Positions 25,379-35,292 of a stretch of DNA of 61,291 nucleotides are shown here, in pieces (the stretch's first letter is position 1; every line of letters begins with the position of its first letter). The notes under the pieces were generated by a model. It searched no databases. It was not told the origin of the DNA and saw nothing but the letters and a program-made list of their open reading frames with translations. The position numbers and the translations under genes were made by a program. Source of the DNA: Moraxella lacunata. Its GTDB lineage: Bacteria; Pseudomonadota; Gammaproteobacteria; Pseudomonadales; Moraxellaceae. The stretch is taken from NCBI RefSeq assembly GCF_002027545.1, contig NZ_MXAN01000064.1, positions 1 to 61,291 on the forward strand, given 5' to 3'.

Positions 25379-26148
25379 GATAACCCCAAATGAAAGTTAT
25401 CAAATCCTTGATATTTTTTAAATGTGATTAAATACAAACTGGTCAGAATATGCTCAATATTTTGTTCTTGTATGTCTGATAATACCGTATTTTTAATGAT
25501 TTGTGTTTTTTCATTTGCCAATATATCTTGGATAACGTTTGGCAATATTTGACATAATTGAGCAAAGGCATTGGCATTACCCGTTACCAATTCATAAAAC
25601 TTATCAATAGACACTCGGCGAATTTGTTCTTGTTTCATGGATTGGTTATCTACTGAACATTGCCATGCGATATTTTGGCTATTTTTGGCAATAATCTCCA
25701 CAAGCATACAAATGGCATTTGGCTCTTGCAAAATCTTGTGTTGCATTCGCATATATGTTTTTGCCGATGATGAACTGTTCATGGTGTTGTGTTTATTTTT
25801 CATCTCTACATAGATTTGTAAAGATGAATTTTCAACATCAAACCCTTGACTAGGAACAGACCAACCGTTTTCTTTACCGATAAAATTAAAAATATTTTGA
25901 TGAAAATAACCGATATGATTGGTATTGGATTTATCCATTTGACGGCTAATTTCACCATCCAAAATAACAGACAATGCCCCATTATCAAAACCGCCTTGAT
26001 AAATGGCACTGTCAAATGTTAATTTAATTGGGTCAATTAGGTTTTTATTTAATTTTTTAAAATCAATTTGAAAACGGTATTTTAATACCGTATTTTTGAC
26101 ATGATAATATAAATTATCATCGCTAATAAATGACAACCCGTAATTCAT
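25375..26148 (-). CDS. Eco47II-family type II restriction endonuclease
   Basis: A 257-residue protein matching my recollection of the Eco47II/Sau96I-type family: GLSFISDDNLYYHVKNTV at the start, NKNLIDPIKLTFDSAIY, and a probable catalytic region VEMKNKHNTMNSSS with the E-x-K pattern of PD-(D/E)XK nucleases. It overlaps the methyltransferase start by 4 bp and begins 9 bp after der, so it may use read-through from der. The endonuclease gene precedes the methyltransferase and there is no local controller gene. Confidence 0.82.
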   Translation of the reverse strand: MNYGLSFISDDNLYYHVKNTVLKYRFQIDFKKLNKNLIDPIKLTFDSAIYQGGFDNGALSVILDGEISRQMDKSNTNHIGYFHQNIFNFIGKENGWSVPSQGFDVENSSLQIYVEMKNKHNTMNSSSSAKTYMRMQHKILQEPNAICMLVEIIAKNSQNIAWQCSVDNQSMKQEQIRRVSIDKFYELVTGNANAFAQLCQILPNVIQDILANEKTQIIKNTVLSDIQEQNIEHILTSLYLITFKKYQGFDNFHLGLS

Positions 26149-26157
26149 AATCCACTC

Positions 26158-27576
26158 TTACCCTCTCTTCTTATCCCGTTTTTTAAACCCAGCAATACGT
26201 TTACGCTCTCGCATGACTTTGGCTTTATTTTTGATGACGGGATTTTTTTTACCTTGATATGGGTTGGCGTTTTGTTTAAATTCCACATGAAGGGGCGTGC
26301 CTTCTAATTTAAATACCTCACGATAGATATTTTCAAGATAACGCTGATAGCTCTTTGGCAGACTGCTTGTTTGGTTGCCATGAATGACAATGACAGGTGG
26401 ATTATGACCGCCTAAGTGAGCATAACGAAGTTTGATACGGCGACCACTCACCATTGGCGGTTGATGGGCCGCCACAGCATCTTGCAAAATCTGCGTAAGA
26501 CGAGATGTGGACACCTTAAACATGGACGCATCGTACGCCTTATGGATGGATGGATACAGATTACCCACACCATTGCCATACAAGGCAGAAATCAAATGAA
26601 TCTTAACCCATGGGATAAAGTGAAAACGTCTGTCCATTTCAATTTTGACACTGTCTTTTTGGTCCTGAGTGAGATTATCCCACTTATTAATGGCAATCAC
26701 AATCGCCCGTCCTGCATCTAAGGCATAGCCGAGCATATGTAAATCTTGGTCCACAACGCCCTCATGAGCATCAATCACCAACACAACCACATTCGCATCT
26801 TTGATGGCCTGCAAGGTTTTGATGACACTAAATTTTTCCACTTTCTCATCAATACGCCCACGCCGTCTTACCCCTGCGGTATCAATGAGTGTATAAGTCC
26901 GCTCCTCTCGCTCAAAAGGGATATAAATGCTGTCTCTGGTTGTGCCTGGCATATCAAACACCACAACACGCTCCTCACCCAAAAGGCGATTGACCAGCGT
27001 GGATTTGCCCACATTCGGGCGACCGATGATCGCCAATTTTAAGCCATCTGCCTTGGAATCTTCAACGACTGTTTCAGGCATATCAGCGGTGATGATTTCA
27101 AGTAGGCTCGTTACGCCCTTGCCATGGCTGGCACTGGTAGGTATCGGCTCACCAAAACCCAACCCAAAAAACTCAGCAATGGACGCATCATGTACGCCAT
27201 CTGTTTTGTTGGCTACCAAAAAGACAGGTTTGCCCAGCGTGTGCAAAAACCTAGCAATCTCCTCATCACTTGGGGTAAGTCCTGCTCGTGCATCCACAAC
27301 AAACACAACCATGTCTGCCTCGTAAATGGCGGTGTACGATTGTGTCGCCATGTAGTCATCAATGTTACCCTTGCCATCATCAGCCTCGCCAATACCTCCT
27401 GTGTCAATGGCGATGAAAGATTTATTTTCAAAAAATACATCGCCATACTGACGGTCTCGGGTCAGTCCTGCCAAATCAGCAACTAGGGCTTGGCGGGATT
27501 TGGTGAATTGGTTAAATAGCGTGGATTTGCCGACATTGGGGCGACCTATAAGGGCAACTACGGATTTTAAGGACAT
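26158..27576 (-). CDS. der: Ribosome-assembly GTPase Der (EngA)
   Basis: A 472-residue double-GTPase essential for 50S subunit maturation. Each G domain has its own [11 protein letters not shown]-loop (residues about 10 and 187), switch motif and NKxD (ANKTDG; INKWD). A KH-like C-terminal domain and a basic tail ([14 protein letters not shown]) follow. In related genomes der follows bamB; here the tyrosine-catabolic island separates them. Confidence 0.96.
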   Translation of the reverse strand: MSLKSVVALIGRPNVGKSTLFNQFTKSRQALVADLAGLTRDRQYGDVFFENKSFIAIDTGGIGEADDGKGNIDDYMATQSYTAIYEADMVVFVVDARAGLTPSDEEIARFLHTLGKPVFLVANKTDGVHDASIAEFFGLGFGEPIPTSASHGKGVTSLLEIITADMPETVVEDSKADGLKLAIIGRPNVGKSTLVNRLLGEERVVVFDMPGTTRDSIYIPFEREERTYTLIDTAGVRRRGRIDEKVEKFSVIKTLQAIKDANVVVLVIDAHEGVVDQDLHMLGYALDAGRAIVIAINKWDNLTQDQKDSVKIEMDRRFHFIPWVKIHLISALYGNGVGNLYPSIHKAYDASMFKVSTSRLTQILQDAVAAHQPPMVSGRRIKLRYAHLGGHNPPVIVIHGNQTSSLPKSYQRYLENIYREVFKLEGTPLHVEFKQNANPYQGKKNPVIKNKAKVMRERKRIAGFKKRDKKRG

Positions 27577-27691
27577 GGTGTTCTCAGTTGTTATTTTATA
27601 AAACTTGCTATTTTAACATAAAATTACCAAAGTGGGGCATTTGTCAATTGCCAACTTAGAACATACCAGCAAGAAATACACCAACAGAACA

Positions 27692-28588
27692 TCACTTCCA
27701 TGCCTTAGCATACCCCTTTAAAAATCGCAAAAAAGCACTCATGGCGGACGTGGGCGACCGTCTTTTGTGAGTGTAGCACATAAATTTGCGATGAATGCTC
27801 GGTTCAACCAAAGGTCTCATGACAAGCCCATGTTGATCAACCCAGTTTTTGGCGTGAGGTAAGGTGATGGTTAATCCAAGCCCCATTTGTGCCATGCCAA
27901 GAGCCGTGGACAAAAAATTCACTTCATAATCCGCCCGAAACAGCCGAGATGACAGCTCCTTGGGCAACTCATCCATCAGCCTTTGGGTAAAATTGCCCCG
28001 CAAAGTAATGACGTGTTCGTGCTCAAGCTCGCCCCAAGCGATGTGCGGTCGGTCGGCAAGGACATGCGTGGCAGGTAATACCGCATGAAAAGGCGATTCA
28101 AACAACTCATCTGCCAAAATGTCTGACCCAAGCGTACGTTCAGGCCCAATGCCAATATCAGCATCAAGCGACTGCACACGACTGATGACTTCTTCGATAG
28201 AGCAGTCAAGTAGCGTAACCTGCACGCTAGGATAAGCCGTGCGAAACTTCTGAATCAGGCGTGGCATACCCGATGCGGCAAGTTGCTGGGAGACGGCAAG
28301 ACGGATTTTGCCTTGATGAAAGTCCTTTAAATCGTGCGTTTCGTGGTCAAACAGTCGCACTTCGTCCAAAATCCGCCGTGCGTGTGGGAGTAGTCGCTCG
28401 CCTGCATCTGATAAGTGGATTTGGCGGGTGGTGCGGTCAAAGAGCTTGACATCAAGCTGTTTTTCCATTTCTTTGATAAGTCCGCTCAAAGATGATTGAG
28501 TCAAAAAAAGCTCATCGCCTGCCTTGGTAAAGCTTTTGCAATCGGCAATCATCACAAAGGCTCTAAGCTGTCGCAACGAAACACTCAT
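27692..28588 (-). CDS. LysR-family transcriptional regulator
   Basis: A 298-residue LysR protein with an N-terminal winged helix (LRQLRAFVMIADCKSFTKAG and TQSSLSGLIKEMEKQLDVKLFDR) and a substrate-binding co-inducer domain. ATG 28588 is chosen since the family domain starts there. It is divergent from hpd, so it likely controls the tyrosine-catabolic genes, possibly with an aromatic intermediate as co-inducer. A perfect palindrome lies in the shared 132-bp space. Confidence 0.9.
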   Translation of the reverse strand: MSVSLRQLRAFVMIADCKSFTKAGDELFLTQSSLSGLIKEMEKQLDVKLFDRTTRQIHLSDAGERLLPHARRILDEVRLFDHETHDLKDFHQGKIRLAVSQQLAASGMPRLIQKFRTAYPSVQVTLLDCSIEEVISRVQSLDADIGIGPERTLGSDILADELFESPFHAVLPATHVLADRPHIAWGELEHEHVITLRGNFTQRLMDELPKELSSRLFRADYEVNFLSTALGMAQMGLGLTITLPHAKNWVDQHGLVMRPLVEPSIHRKFMCYTHKRRSPTSAMSAFLRFLKGYAKAWK

Positions 28589-28643
28589 TGGATTTTCCCA
28601 TAAATAAATTAAAAAAATGATTTGTACAACACTTGTCCTTATT

Positions 28644-28661
28644 TTATGATAACTGTCATAA
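28644..28661. promoter_or_regulatory. Candidate LysR operator between regulator and hpd
   Basis: TTATGA-N6-TCATAA is a perfect inverted repeat within an AT-rich divergent promoter region, of the size expected for a LysR-type T-N11-A site. It lies 59 bp upstream of the hpd start. Confidence 0.5.
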
Positions 28662-28720
28662 GTTAGCAACAACTTATTAGCTTTAGCATTTATTTTAATT
28701 TTTGTGAAACGGAGTCTCAC

Positions 28721-29809
28721 ATGAAAGATTTATTTGAAAACCCAATGGGTCTAAACGGCTTTGAATTTGTGGAATTTGCGTCCCCCACGCCCAATTTTTT
28801 GGAGCCGATTTTTGAGAAAATGGGATTTAGCTTGGTTGCCAAACACCGCTCAAAGGACGTGCTACTGTATCGCCAAGGCGACATCAATTTCATCATCAAT
28901 AATGAACCAAAAAGCCATGCCTACTATTTTGCCAAAGAACATGGGGCGTGTGCGTGTGGCATGGCATTTCGGGTCAAAGATGCTCACAAGGCATACAAGC
29001 GTGCCTTAGAGCTTGGAGCAGAACCCATTGACATTCCCACATCCGTCATGGAACTAAGACTGCCTGCCATTAAAGGCATTGGTGGGGCGCCTTTGTATCT
29101 GATTGACCGTTATGAAGACGGCAAATCCATTTATGACATTGATTTTGAATTTATTGATGGTGTGGACAAGCACCCTGTGGGCTATGGCTTTAAAGTGGTT
29201 GACCACTTAACGCACAATGTCTATCGTGGACGTATGAACTACTGGGCGGACTTTTATGAAAGGCTGTTTAATTTTAAAGAAATTCGCTATTTTGACATCA
29301 AAGGCGAATACACAGGGCTTGCCAGCCGAGCCATGACCGCCCCAGACGGCAAAATCCGCATTCCTTTGAATGAAGAATCCAAGCAAGGGGGTGGACAAAT
29401 CGAAGAATATCTCATGGCATTTGGCGGAGAAGGCATTCAGCACATCGCCCTACTTAGCGATGACCTGCTCCCTGCCATCGATGCCTTGCGTGAAGCGGGT
29501 ATACCGCTAATGACCGCTCCGCCTGATACCTATTATGAGATGATTGATGAGCGACTGCCCAATCATGGCGAGAACATCGCCGAGCTACAAAGCCGTGGCA
29601 TACTCTTGGACGGCACGACAGATGGCGGACACCCACGCCTGCTTTTGCAAATTTTTTCAGAAACCCAGCTTGGCCCTGTGTTTTTTGAATTCATTCAGCG
29701 TAAGGGCGACTACAAAGATGGCTTTGGCGAAGGCAATTTTAAAGCACTCTTTGAAAGCTTGGAGCGAGACCAAATCCGCCGTGGCACGCTTGATGCCAAA
29801 ACTGCCTAA
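28721..29809 (+). CDS. hpd: 4-hydroxyphenylpyruvate dioxygenase
   Basis: A 362-residue Fe(II) dioxygenase converting 4-hydroxyphenylpyruvate to homogentisate in tyrosine catabolism. The metal ligands of the C-terminal VOC domain are visible: His in [11 protein letters not shown], His in [12 protein letters not shown] and Glu in [12 protein letters not shown], with [12 protein letters not shown] as the C-terminal helix closing the active site. It is the first gene of the catabolic operon, divergent from the LysR gene, with an ACGGAG ribosome site. Confidence 0.95.
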   Translation: MKDLFENPMGLNGFEFVEFASPTPNFLEPIFEKMGFSLVAKHRSKDVLLYRQGDINFIINNEPKSHAYYFAKEHGACACGMAFRVKDAHKAYKRALELGAEPIDIPTSVMELRLPAIKGIGGAPLYLIDRYEDGKSIYDIDFEFIDGVDKHPVGYGFKVVDHLTHNVYRGRMNYWADFYERLFNFKEIRYFDIKGEYTGLASRAMTAPDGKIRIPLNEESKQGGGQIEEYLMAFGGEGIQHIALLSDDLLPAIDALREAGIPLMTAPPDTYYEMIDERLPNHGENIAELQSRGILLDGTTDGGHPRLLLQIFSETQLGPVFFEFIQRKGDYKDGFGEGNFKALFESLERDQIRRGTLDAKTA

Positions 29810-29829
29810 CTGCCCAAAAAGGAGCGAGC

Positions 29830-30378
29830 ATGACCACATTAACCCAAGGCGTACACCATGTCGCCTATCGCTGTCGTGATGCCAAACAGACTGTTTTATG
29901 GTATCAAAAGCACCTAAACATGGACTTTGTGCTTGCCATTGCCGAAGACAAAGTACCGTCCACAGGCGAGAGCGACCCTTATATGCACGTCTTTTTGGAC
30001 GCAGGCGGGGGCAATATTTTGGCGTTTTTTGAGTTGCCTACCCGTCCTGAGATGGGGCGAGATGAGAATACACCCATTTGGACTCAGCATTTGGCATTGA
30101 AGGTCAAAGACATGGACACCCTGCTTGACACCAAAGATAGGCTCATCAAAGACGGCATTGACGTGCTAGGACCTGTCAATCATACGCTGTTTTATTCCAT
30201 TTACTTTTTTGACCCAAGCGGTCATCGTATTGAGCTTGCTTGTGATGTAACAACCGACAAAATGAGCCGTGCTTTGGATAAGGTTAAATGGGAGATGCTA
30301 AACGAATGGGCGGACACCAAAAAAGCCCCAAAACACGCCCAATGGGTGCATGACGGCACCGAACCGCCTGATGTGTAG
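29830..30378 (+). CDS. VOC-superfamily metalloenzyme in the tyrosine operon
   Basis: A 182-residue vicinal-oxygen-chelate protein. Candidate metal ligands are His10 (GVHHVAYR), Glu68 (AFFELP), His87 (WTQHLALKV) and Glu135 (GHRIELACD), so the metal site looks intact. It starts 20 bp after hpd. No cupin-type homogentisate 1,2-dioxygenase (about 430 aa) is present in the cluster, so this protein may perform ring cleavage of homogentisate or another step; this is inference. A glyoxalase-like role is the alternative. Confidence 0.75.
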   Translation: MTTLTQGVHHVAYRCRDAKQTVLWYQKHLNMDFVLAIAEDKVPSTGESDPYMHVFLDAGGGNILAFFELPTRPEMGRDENTPIWTQHLALKVKDMDTLLDTKDRLIKDGIDVLGPVNHTLFYSIYFFDPSGHRIELACDVTTDKMSRALDKVKWEMLNEWADTKKAPKHAQWVHDGTEPPDV

Positions 30379-30400
30379 GGCGTTGTAAGTGGTGGACTTG

Positions 30401-30463
30401 TTAGGGCGAATGCCTACCCCTTTGTAGGCAATTGATTTGGGCGAATTGCAATTCGCCCTTACA
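30401..30463. repeat. F2-type inverted-repeat element
   Basis: Hairpin-rich 63 bp ending in GGGCGAATTGCAATTCGCCC followed by TTAC, and starting GTTAGGGCGAAT. It lies between the VOC gene and the fumarylacetoacetase gene and could form a processing or attenuation structure in the operon message. Confidence 0.65.
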
Positions 30464-30544
30464 ATCCAAAAACAATCATTGGAAAGTCAAAAGTTGCCAT
30501 TTTGAGTTGAGTTTGAAGTAAATGGCTAAATAAAAAGGAAATCT

Positions 30545-31564
30545 ATGAAACTTGCTACATTAAGACAACACAACAACACCCCCTTTGGCAGAGATGGCAG
30601 ACTGGTGGTGGTAAGTCATGATTTGAGTCGCTGTTTGTTTTGTGATGAGATTGCCACATTACAAGATGCCCTTGACGACTGGGCAAATAGTGAGCCAATC
30701 TTACAAAATATTTATAAAAAACTAAACGATGATGATGGCGTGGGTATGCCCTTTGTTGTCAAAGATTGCCATTCGCCCCTGCCTAGAGCTTATGGCTGGG
30801 CGGACGGCTCGGCATATCTAAACCATGTGGAGCTGGTGCGAAAAGCCCGTAATTCAGAAGTGCCTGAGTCCTTTTATGATGACCCTCTCATGTATCAAGG
30901 TGGTTCGGACAGCTTTATCGCCCCCACCGATGAGATTTTGGCACAGCCTGAATGGGGCATTGACTTTGAAGCTGAGGTTGTCGTTGTTAGCACTGACATT
31001 AAACAAGGGGCAAGCCCTGATGTGGCAGGAGGTGCAATTGCACTCATTGGGCTTGTCAATGATGTCTCACTGCGTGATCTCATCCCAAATGAGCTTGCCA
31101 AAGGCTTTGGTTTTTTGCAGTCCAAGCCTGCGTCTGCTTTTAGCCCTGTCTTTGTAACGCCTGATGAGCTTGAGGACGCTTGGGCGGATTATAAGGTGCA
31201 TTTGCCTTTGAATGTGGAGCTAAATGGCGATTTGTTTGGTTGCCCCAATGCAGGCGTGGACATGACCTTTGATTTTGCTCGCCTACTCAGCCATTTGGCA
31301 AAAACACGTGATGTTCAGGCAGGGACGATTGTCGGCTCGGGGACGGTGTCCAACAAGCAAGGCAATCTGTACGGCTCATCGGTAAAAAATGGCGGTGTGG
31401 GCTACTGCTGTATTGCCGAAGTGCGAATGTATGAGAGCATTGAGACAGGCAAGCCACAGACCGAATTTTTGGACAATGGCGACACCGTCAAGATTTATAT
31501 GAATGACAAAGACGGTAAGAGTATCTTTGGAGAGATTGTCAATCGAGTAAATACAGTTTATTAA
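30545..31564 (+). CDS. Fumarylacetoacetase (FAH family)
   Basis: A 339-residue FAH-fold hydrolase. It includes WGIDFEAEVVVV (metal-binding Glu), LVNDVSLRDL, QSKPASAFSP and AGTIVGSGTVSN motifs. In this setting it splits fumarylacetoacetate to fumarate and acetoacetate, the final reaction of the homogentisate branch. Length agrees with the bacterial HmgB-type enzyme rather than the 420-residue eukaryote-like form. It has an AAAGGAA ribosome site. The next catabolic gene, maiA, is separated from it by an antiporter gene. Confidence 0.88.
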   Translation: MKLATLRQHNNTPFGRDGRLVVVSHDLSRCLFCDEIATLQDALDDWANSEPILQNIYKKLNDDDGVGMPFVVKDCHSPLPRAYGWADGSAYLNHVELVRKARNSEVPESFYDDPLMYQGGSDSFIAPTDEILAQPEWGIDFEAEVVVVSTDIKQGASPDVAGGAIALIGLVNDVSLRDLIPNELAKGFGFLQSKPASAFSPVFVTPDELEDAWADYKVHLPLNVELNGDLFGCPNAGVDMTFDFARLLSHLAKTRDVQAGTIVGSGTVSNKQGNLYGSSVKNGGVGYCCIAEVRMYESIETGKPQTEFLDNGDTVKIYMNDKDGKSIFGEIVNRVNTVY

Positions 31565-31798
31565 CATGATGTTTTTATAATGTGCATTTGGTTGGAGTTG
31601 TGGAGTCGGGGGAGTGCGTAATAATTTTAACGCTCTTTGACTGTACAAATCCGCCAAATTAACAATTTACCCCAACTACAAAACAAACAACATAACCAGC
31701 ACAAGGCGTGCGATGGGCAATTGGGCATTCACAGACATGGCAACGACATTGCCAAATCTGTTGTATAATACCCCTTTGCCAAACCCAAAGGATATACC

Positions 31799-33217
31799 AT
31801 GAACAAACACACCACCCAATCCCACCATGACGACACCCTTTTAACCCTAAGCCATGCCCAAGCGGTAGTGATTGCCATAACTGCCATTATCATTTTGGGC
31901 GTTACGATGATAGCATGGGGCTTTGTGCCGCATTTGTCCTTGCTTGTGGTGATATTGGGCTTACTCATGTTTGGGTTTAGTCGGCGTATCGCCTTTGATG
32001 ATATGCAGGAGCGTATGATAGCAGGCGTGTCCACAGGCATGGGGGCGATTTATCTGTTTTCGTTCATTGGGCTACTGGTGTCCGCTCTTATGATGAGTGG
32101 GGCGATTCCAACTTTGATTTATTATGGTTTTAATGTCTTGTCGCCCCAGATGTTTTATTTGTCCGCCTTTATTTTGGCGAGTGTGATTGGTGTGGCACTC
32201 GGTAGTGGGTTTACCACTTGTGCGACTGTGGGCGTGGCGTTTTTGGGTATGACCGAAGCCTTTAACGCCAACCCTGCCATCGTCGCAGGGGCGGTGGTCT
32301 CGGGGGCGTTGTTTGGCGATAAGATGTCGCCTTTGTCCGACACGACAAGCATTGCCGCCAGTATCGTGGGCATTGACCTATTTGACCACATCAAAAACAT
32401 GATGTACACAACCATACCTGCTTGGCTTATCTCGGCGGTGGTGTTTTTTGTGCTGTCGGGCGATGGCGGTGCTGATTTGGCGGACGTGGCGGTGTTGCAG
32501 GAAAATCTTGTGGCAAGTGGTTTGGTGCATGGCTATGCTCTTATTCCCTTTGCCGTGCTGATTGCTCTTGCTGTCATGCGAGTGAATGCCATTTATGCCA
32601 TATCGGCAACCATTGTCGTATCGCTTATCATCACTTATATCCATAGCTCGCCAAGTCTTGGTCAGTTGGGTGGGTGGTTTTTTGCAGGGTATCAGCCTGC
32701 CGAAGGCTTGGAGCTTGGCGATGTGGGACGATTGGTGTCAAGGGGTGGTTTAGAGAGTATGTTTTTTAGCCAACTTCTTGTGATTTTGGCGTTGAGCTTG
32801 GGCGGACTCTTGCACGCTTTGGGGGTATTGCCTGCCTTGTTGTCCGCCATTCGTCATCTGTTGACTCGTGCCAGTCGTGCGGTATTGGCAGCGTCTTTGA
32901 CGGCATTTGGGGTTAATTTTTTGGTGGGTGAGCAGTATTTGAGCCTACTATTATCAGGCAATGCTTTCGCCCCTGAGTTCAAACGCTTAGGTCTACACCC
33001 CAAAAACTTAGCTCGCACGATAGAAGACTCGGGCACGGTCATCAATCCTTTGGTGCCGTGGGGTGTGTATGGGGTGTTTTTGGCAGGGGTGTTTGGTATG
33101 CCTGTGCTGGACTATGTGCCGTATGCGGTGTTTTGTTATAGTTGTCTATTTTTGACGTTATTTTTTGGGTTTACAGGGATTACGATTACAAGGGTTGAAC
33201 CGACACAGGAGACATGA
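31799..33217 (+). CDS. Na+/H+ antiporter, NhaC family
   Basis: A 472-residue membrane protein with about eleven to twelve helices. Conserved NhaC elements include GSGFTTCATVGVAFLGM, SGALFGDKMSPLSDTTSIAAS and the C-terminal EDSGTVINPLVPWGVYGVF. It exchanges Na+ (or organic ions in some relatives) for protons. It is embedded between catabolic genes and its stop overlaps the maiA start region (ATGATG), which suggests a role in ion balance or uptake linked to aromatic degradation, unproven. Confidence 0.9.
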   Translation: MNKHTTQSHHDDTLLTLSHAQAVVIAITAIIILGVTMIAWGFVPHLSLLVVILGLLMFGFSRRIAFDDMQERMIAGVSTGMGAIYLFSFIGLLVSALMMSGAIPTLIYYGFNVLSPQMFYLSAFILASVIGVALGSGFTTCATVGVAFLGMTEAFNANPAIVAGAVVSGALFGDKMSPLSDTTSIAASIVGIDLFDHIKNMMYTTIPAWLISAVVFFVLSGDGGADLADVAVLQENLVASGLVHGYALIPFAVLIALAVMRVNAIYAISATIVVSLIITYIHSSPSLGQLGGWFFAGYQPAEGLELGDVGRLVSRGGLESMFFSQLLVILALSLGGLLHALGVLPALLSAIRHLLTRASRAVLAASLTAFGVNFLVGEQYLSLLLSGNAFAPEFKRLGLHPKNLARTIEDSGTVINPLVPWGVYGVFLAGVFGMPVLDYVPYAVFCYSCLFLTLFFGFTGITITRVEPTQET

Positions 33218-33852
33218 TGAAACTTTATACTTATTTTCGCTCATCGGCAAGCTATCGGGTGCGGATTGCCTTGCACCTAAAAGGCTTGGATTTTGAAAGT
33301 GTGCCAATTCATCTCGTCAAAGGCGAGCAGGGCGGGGCGGAGTATCTTGTCAAAAACCCCCAAGGGCTTGTCCCTGCTCTTGATGTGGGCGGTCGTATCA
33401 TCACGCAGTCGCTTGCAATTTTGGATTATTTGGAAAACACCTACCCTGCCACGCCCCTACTGCCCCATAACCCCCTTGACCGTGCAAATGTGTGGGCGGT
33501 GTGTCAGATGATAGCGTGCGACACGCACCCGCTCAACAATCTTAAAGTTTTAAAGTATTTGCAACAACGCCTAGCCATCAGTGATGATGACAAGCAGGCG
33601 TGGTATGCCCATTGGATACACGAAAACTTTGCCCCGCTTGAAAAACTGCTACAAAAGACGGCAGGCAACTGCTGTTTTGGCGATACGCCCACGCTTGCCG
33701 ATTGTGTGCTGATACCACAGGTGTATAATGCCAAACGCTTTGGGGTGGACTTGTCCGCTTACCCAACCATTACCGCCATCGATGAGTATTGCAACACCTT
33801 GCCTGCCTTTATTAAGGCACATCCGAGCGAGCAGGTGGATTGTATAAAATAA
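33214..33852 (+). CDS. maiA: Maleylacetoacetate isomerase (zeta-class GST)
   Basis: A 212-residue zeta glutathione-S-transferase with the diagnostic YFRSSASYRVRIALHLKG at the N-terminus (catalytic Ser-Ser), NPQGLVPALDV and a C-terminal domain ending near AHPSEQVDC. It isomerises maleylacetoacetate to fumarylacetoacetate using glutathione. It overlaps the antiporter gene by 4 bp and precedes the CoA-transferase genes by 15 bp. Confidence 0.94.
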   Translation: MMKLYTYFRSSASYRVRIALHLKGLDFESVPIHLVKGEQGGAEYLVKNPQGLVPALDVGGRIITQSLAILDYLENTYPATPLLPHNPLDRANVWAVCQMIACDTHPLNNLKVLKYLQQRLAISDDDKQAWYAHWIHENFAPLEKLLQKTAGNCCFGDTPTLADCVLIPQVYNAKRFGVDLSAYPTITAIDEYCNTLPAFIKAHPSEQVDCIK

Positions 33853-33867
33853 CTAAAAGGAGTTTTT

Positions 33868-34569
33868 ATGAAAAAAATTTATGACAACGCCCAATCCGCC
33901 CTTGCTGATATTGTGGCGGACGGTCAAACCATTGCCGTGGGTGGGTTTGGACTGTGCGGTATCCCCGAAGCTCTTATCTCGGCTCTAAGAGACACAGGCG
34001 TAAAAAACTTAACCTGTATCAGTAATAACGCAGGCGTGGACGATTTTGGGCTTGGGCTACTTCTACAAACCCGCCAAATCAAAAAAATGATAGCGTCTTA
34101 TGTCGGCGAAAACAAAGAATTTGAACGCCAATTTTTGTCAGGCGAGCTTGAAGTGGAGCTAACCCCACAAGGCACACTTGCCGAAAAACTTCGTGCAGGC
34201 GGTGCAGGCATTCCTGCTTTTTTTACCAAAACAGGCGTGGGGACAAAGGTTGCCGAAGGTAAAGAAGTGCGTGAGCTTGACGGGGTAGAATATCTCATGG
34301 AACGCTCGCTTGTCGCTGATGTGTCGCTTGTTAAGGCGTATAAAGCGGACAAAATGGGCAATCTGATTTTTAGAAAAACCGCCCGTAACTTCAACCCCGA
34401 TGTCGCCACCGCAGGTAAAATTACGGTCGTGGAAGTCGAAGAGCTTGTGGAGACAGGTGAGCTTGACCCCGATGAGATTCATCTGTCGGGCATTTATGTA
34501 CATCGTATCGTGATTAATGCCACACCCGAAAAACGCATCGAACAACGCACCATTAGACAACAGTCATAG
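33868..34569 (+). CDS. scoA: 3-oxoacid CoA-transferase subunit A
   Basis: A 233-residue alpha subunit of succinyl-CoA:3-ketoacid CoA-transferase: [19 protein letters not shown] near the N-terminus (CoA-binding glycine loop), [15 protein letters not shown] and a [17 protein letters not shown] segment. With subunit B it activates the acetoacetate released by fumarylacetoacetase to acetoacetyl-CoA, so the island runs from 4-hydroxyphenylpyruvate to central metabolism. AAAAGGAG ribosome site. Confidence 0.93.
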   Translation: MKKIYDNAQSALADIVADGQTIAVGGFGLCGIPEALISALRDTGVKNLTCISNNAGVDDFGLGLLLQTRQIKKMIASYVGENKEFERQFLSGELEVELTPQGTLAEKLRAGGAGIPAFFTKTGVGTKVAEGKEVRELDGVEYLMERSLVADVSLVKAYKADKMGNLIFRKTARNFNPDVATAGKITVVEVEELVETGELDPDEIHLSGIYVHRIVINATPEKRIEQRTIRQQS

Positions 34570-34578
34570 GGGGAAATC

Positions 34579-35214
34579 ATGGCTTGGACAAGAGAGCAAA
34601 TGGCACAGCGTGCCAGTTTGGAATTGCAAGACGGTTATTATGTCAATTTGGGCATTGGTTTGCCGACATTGGTTGCCAATCATATCCCAGACGGCATGAC
34701 GGTCATGCTCCAATCAGAAAATGGACTTTTGGGCATTGGGGCATTCCCCACCGAGAGCGAGATTGATGCCGATTTAATCAATGCAGGTAAACAAACGGTA
34801 ACCACTCAAAAGGGAGCGAGTTTTTTTAGCTCATCGCAATCTTTTGGCATGATACGGGGCGGTAAGGTCAATCTTGCCATTTTGGGGGCAATGGAAGTGT
34901 CCGAAAAGGGCGACCTTGCCAACTGGATGATACCAAACAAAATGGTCAAGGGCATGGGTGGAGCAATGGATTTGGTGGCAGGTGTTCGGTATGTCATTGC
35001 ACTCATGGAACAGGTCAATAAGCATGGCGAACCGAAGATTTTGCCCGAGTGCCAACTGCCCCTGACGGGTAAGGGCGTGGTCAATCGCATCATCACCGAA
35101 CTTGGGGTGTATGACGTTACCGATAAGGGGCTTGTTTTGGTGGAGCTGGCGGACGGGGTAACGTTTGATGATGTGCAAAAGGTAACGCCTGTTACAGTAC
35201 ATCAAAAGGTTTAA
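34579..35214 (+). CDS. scoB: 3-oxoacid CoA-transferase subunit B
   Basis: A 211-residue beta subunit with the catalytic-glutamate motif SENGLLGIG near residue 51, [17 protein letters not shown] and a CoA-binding C-terminal half. It starts 9 bp after subunit A and ends the catabolic operon, which is closed by a terminator. Confidence 0.94.
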   Translation: MAWTREQMAQRASLELQDGYYVNLGIGLPTLVANHIPDGMTVMLQSENGLLGIGAFPTESEIDADLINAGKQTVTTQKGASFFSSSQSFGMIRGGKVNLAILGAMEVSEKGDLANWMIPNKMVKGMGGAMDLVAGVRYVIALMEQVNKHGEPKILPECQLPLTGKGVVNRIITELGVYDVTDKGLVLVELADGVTFDDVQKVTPVTVHQKV

Positions 35215-35232
35215 CCTACTAACAAAAGAGAA

Positions 35233-35268
35233 AATAAGGGGATGATATTTCTCACCCCTTTATTTTTT
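35233..35268. terminator. Bidirectional terminator between scoB and bamB
   Basis: AAATAAGGGG and CCCCTTTATT form a stem with a 13-base loop, followed by T-rich sequence on the plus strand and preceded by A-rich sequence. It serves the convergent scoB and bamB genes. Confidence 0.7.
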
Positions 35269-35292
35269 ATTTTCTTGGTATTTTGTGCACCA

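Noticed and set aside
31376..31657. Minus-strand frame across the end of the fumarylacetoacetase gene
   Set aside because: Overlaps conserved coding sequence, has no ribosome site and a composition unlike a real protein.
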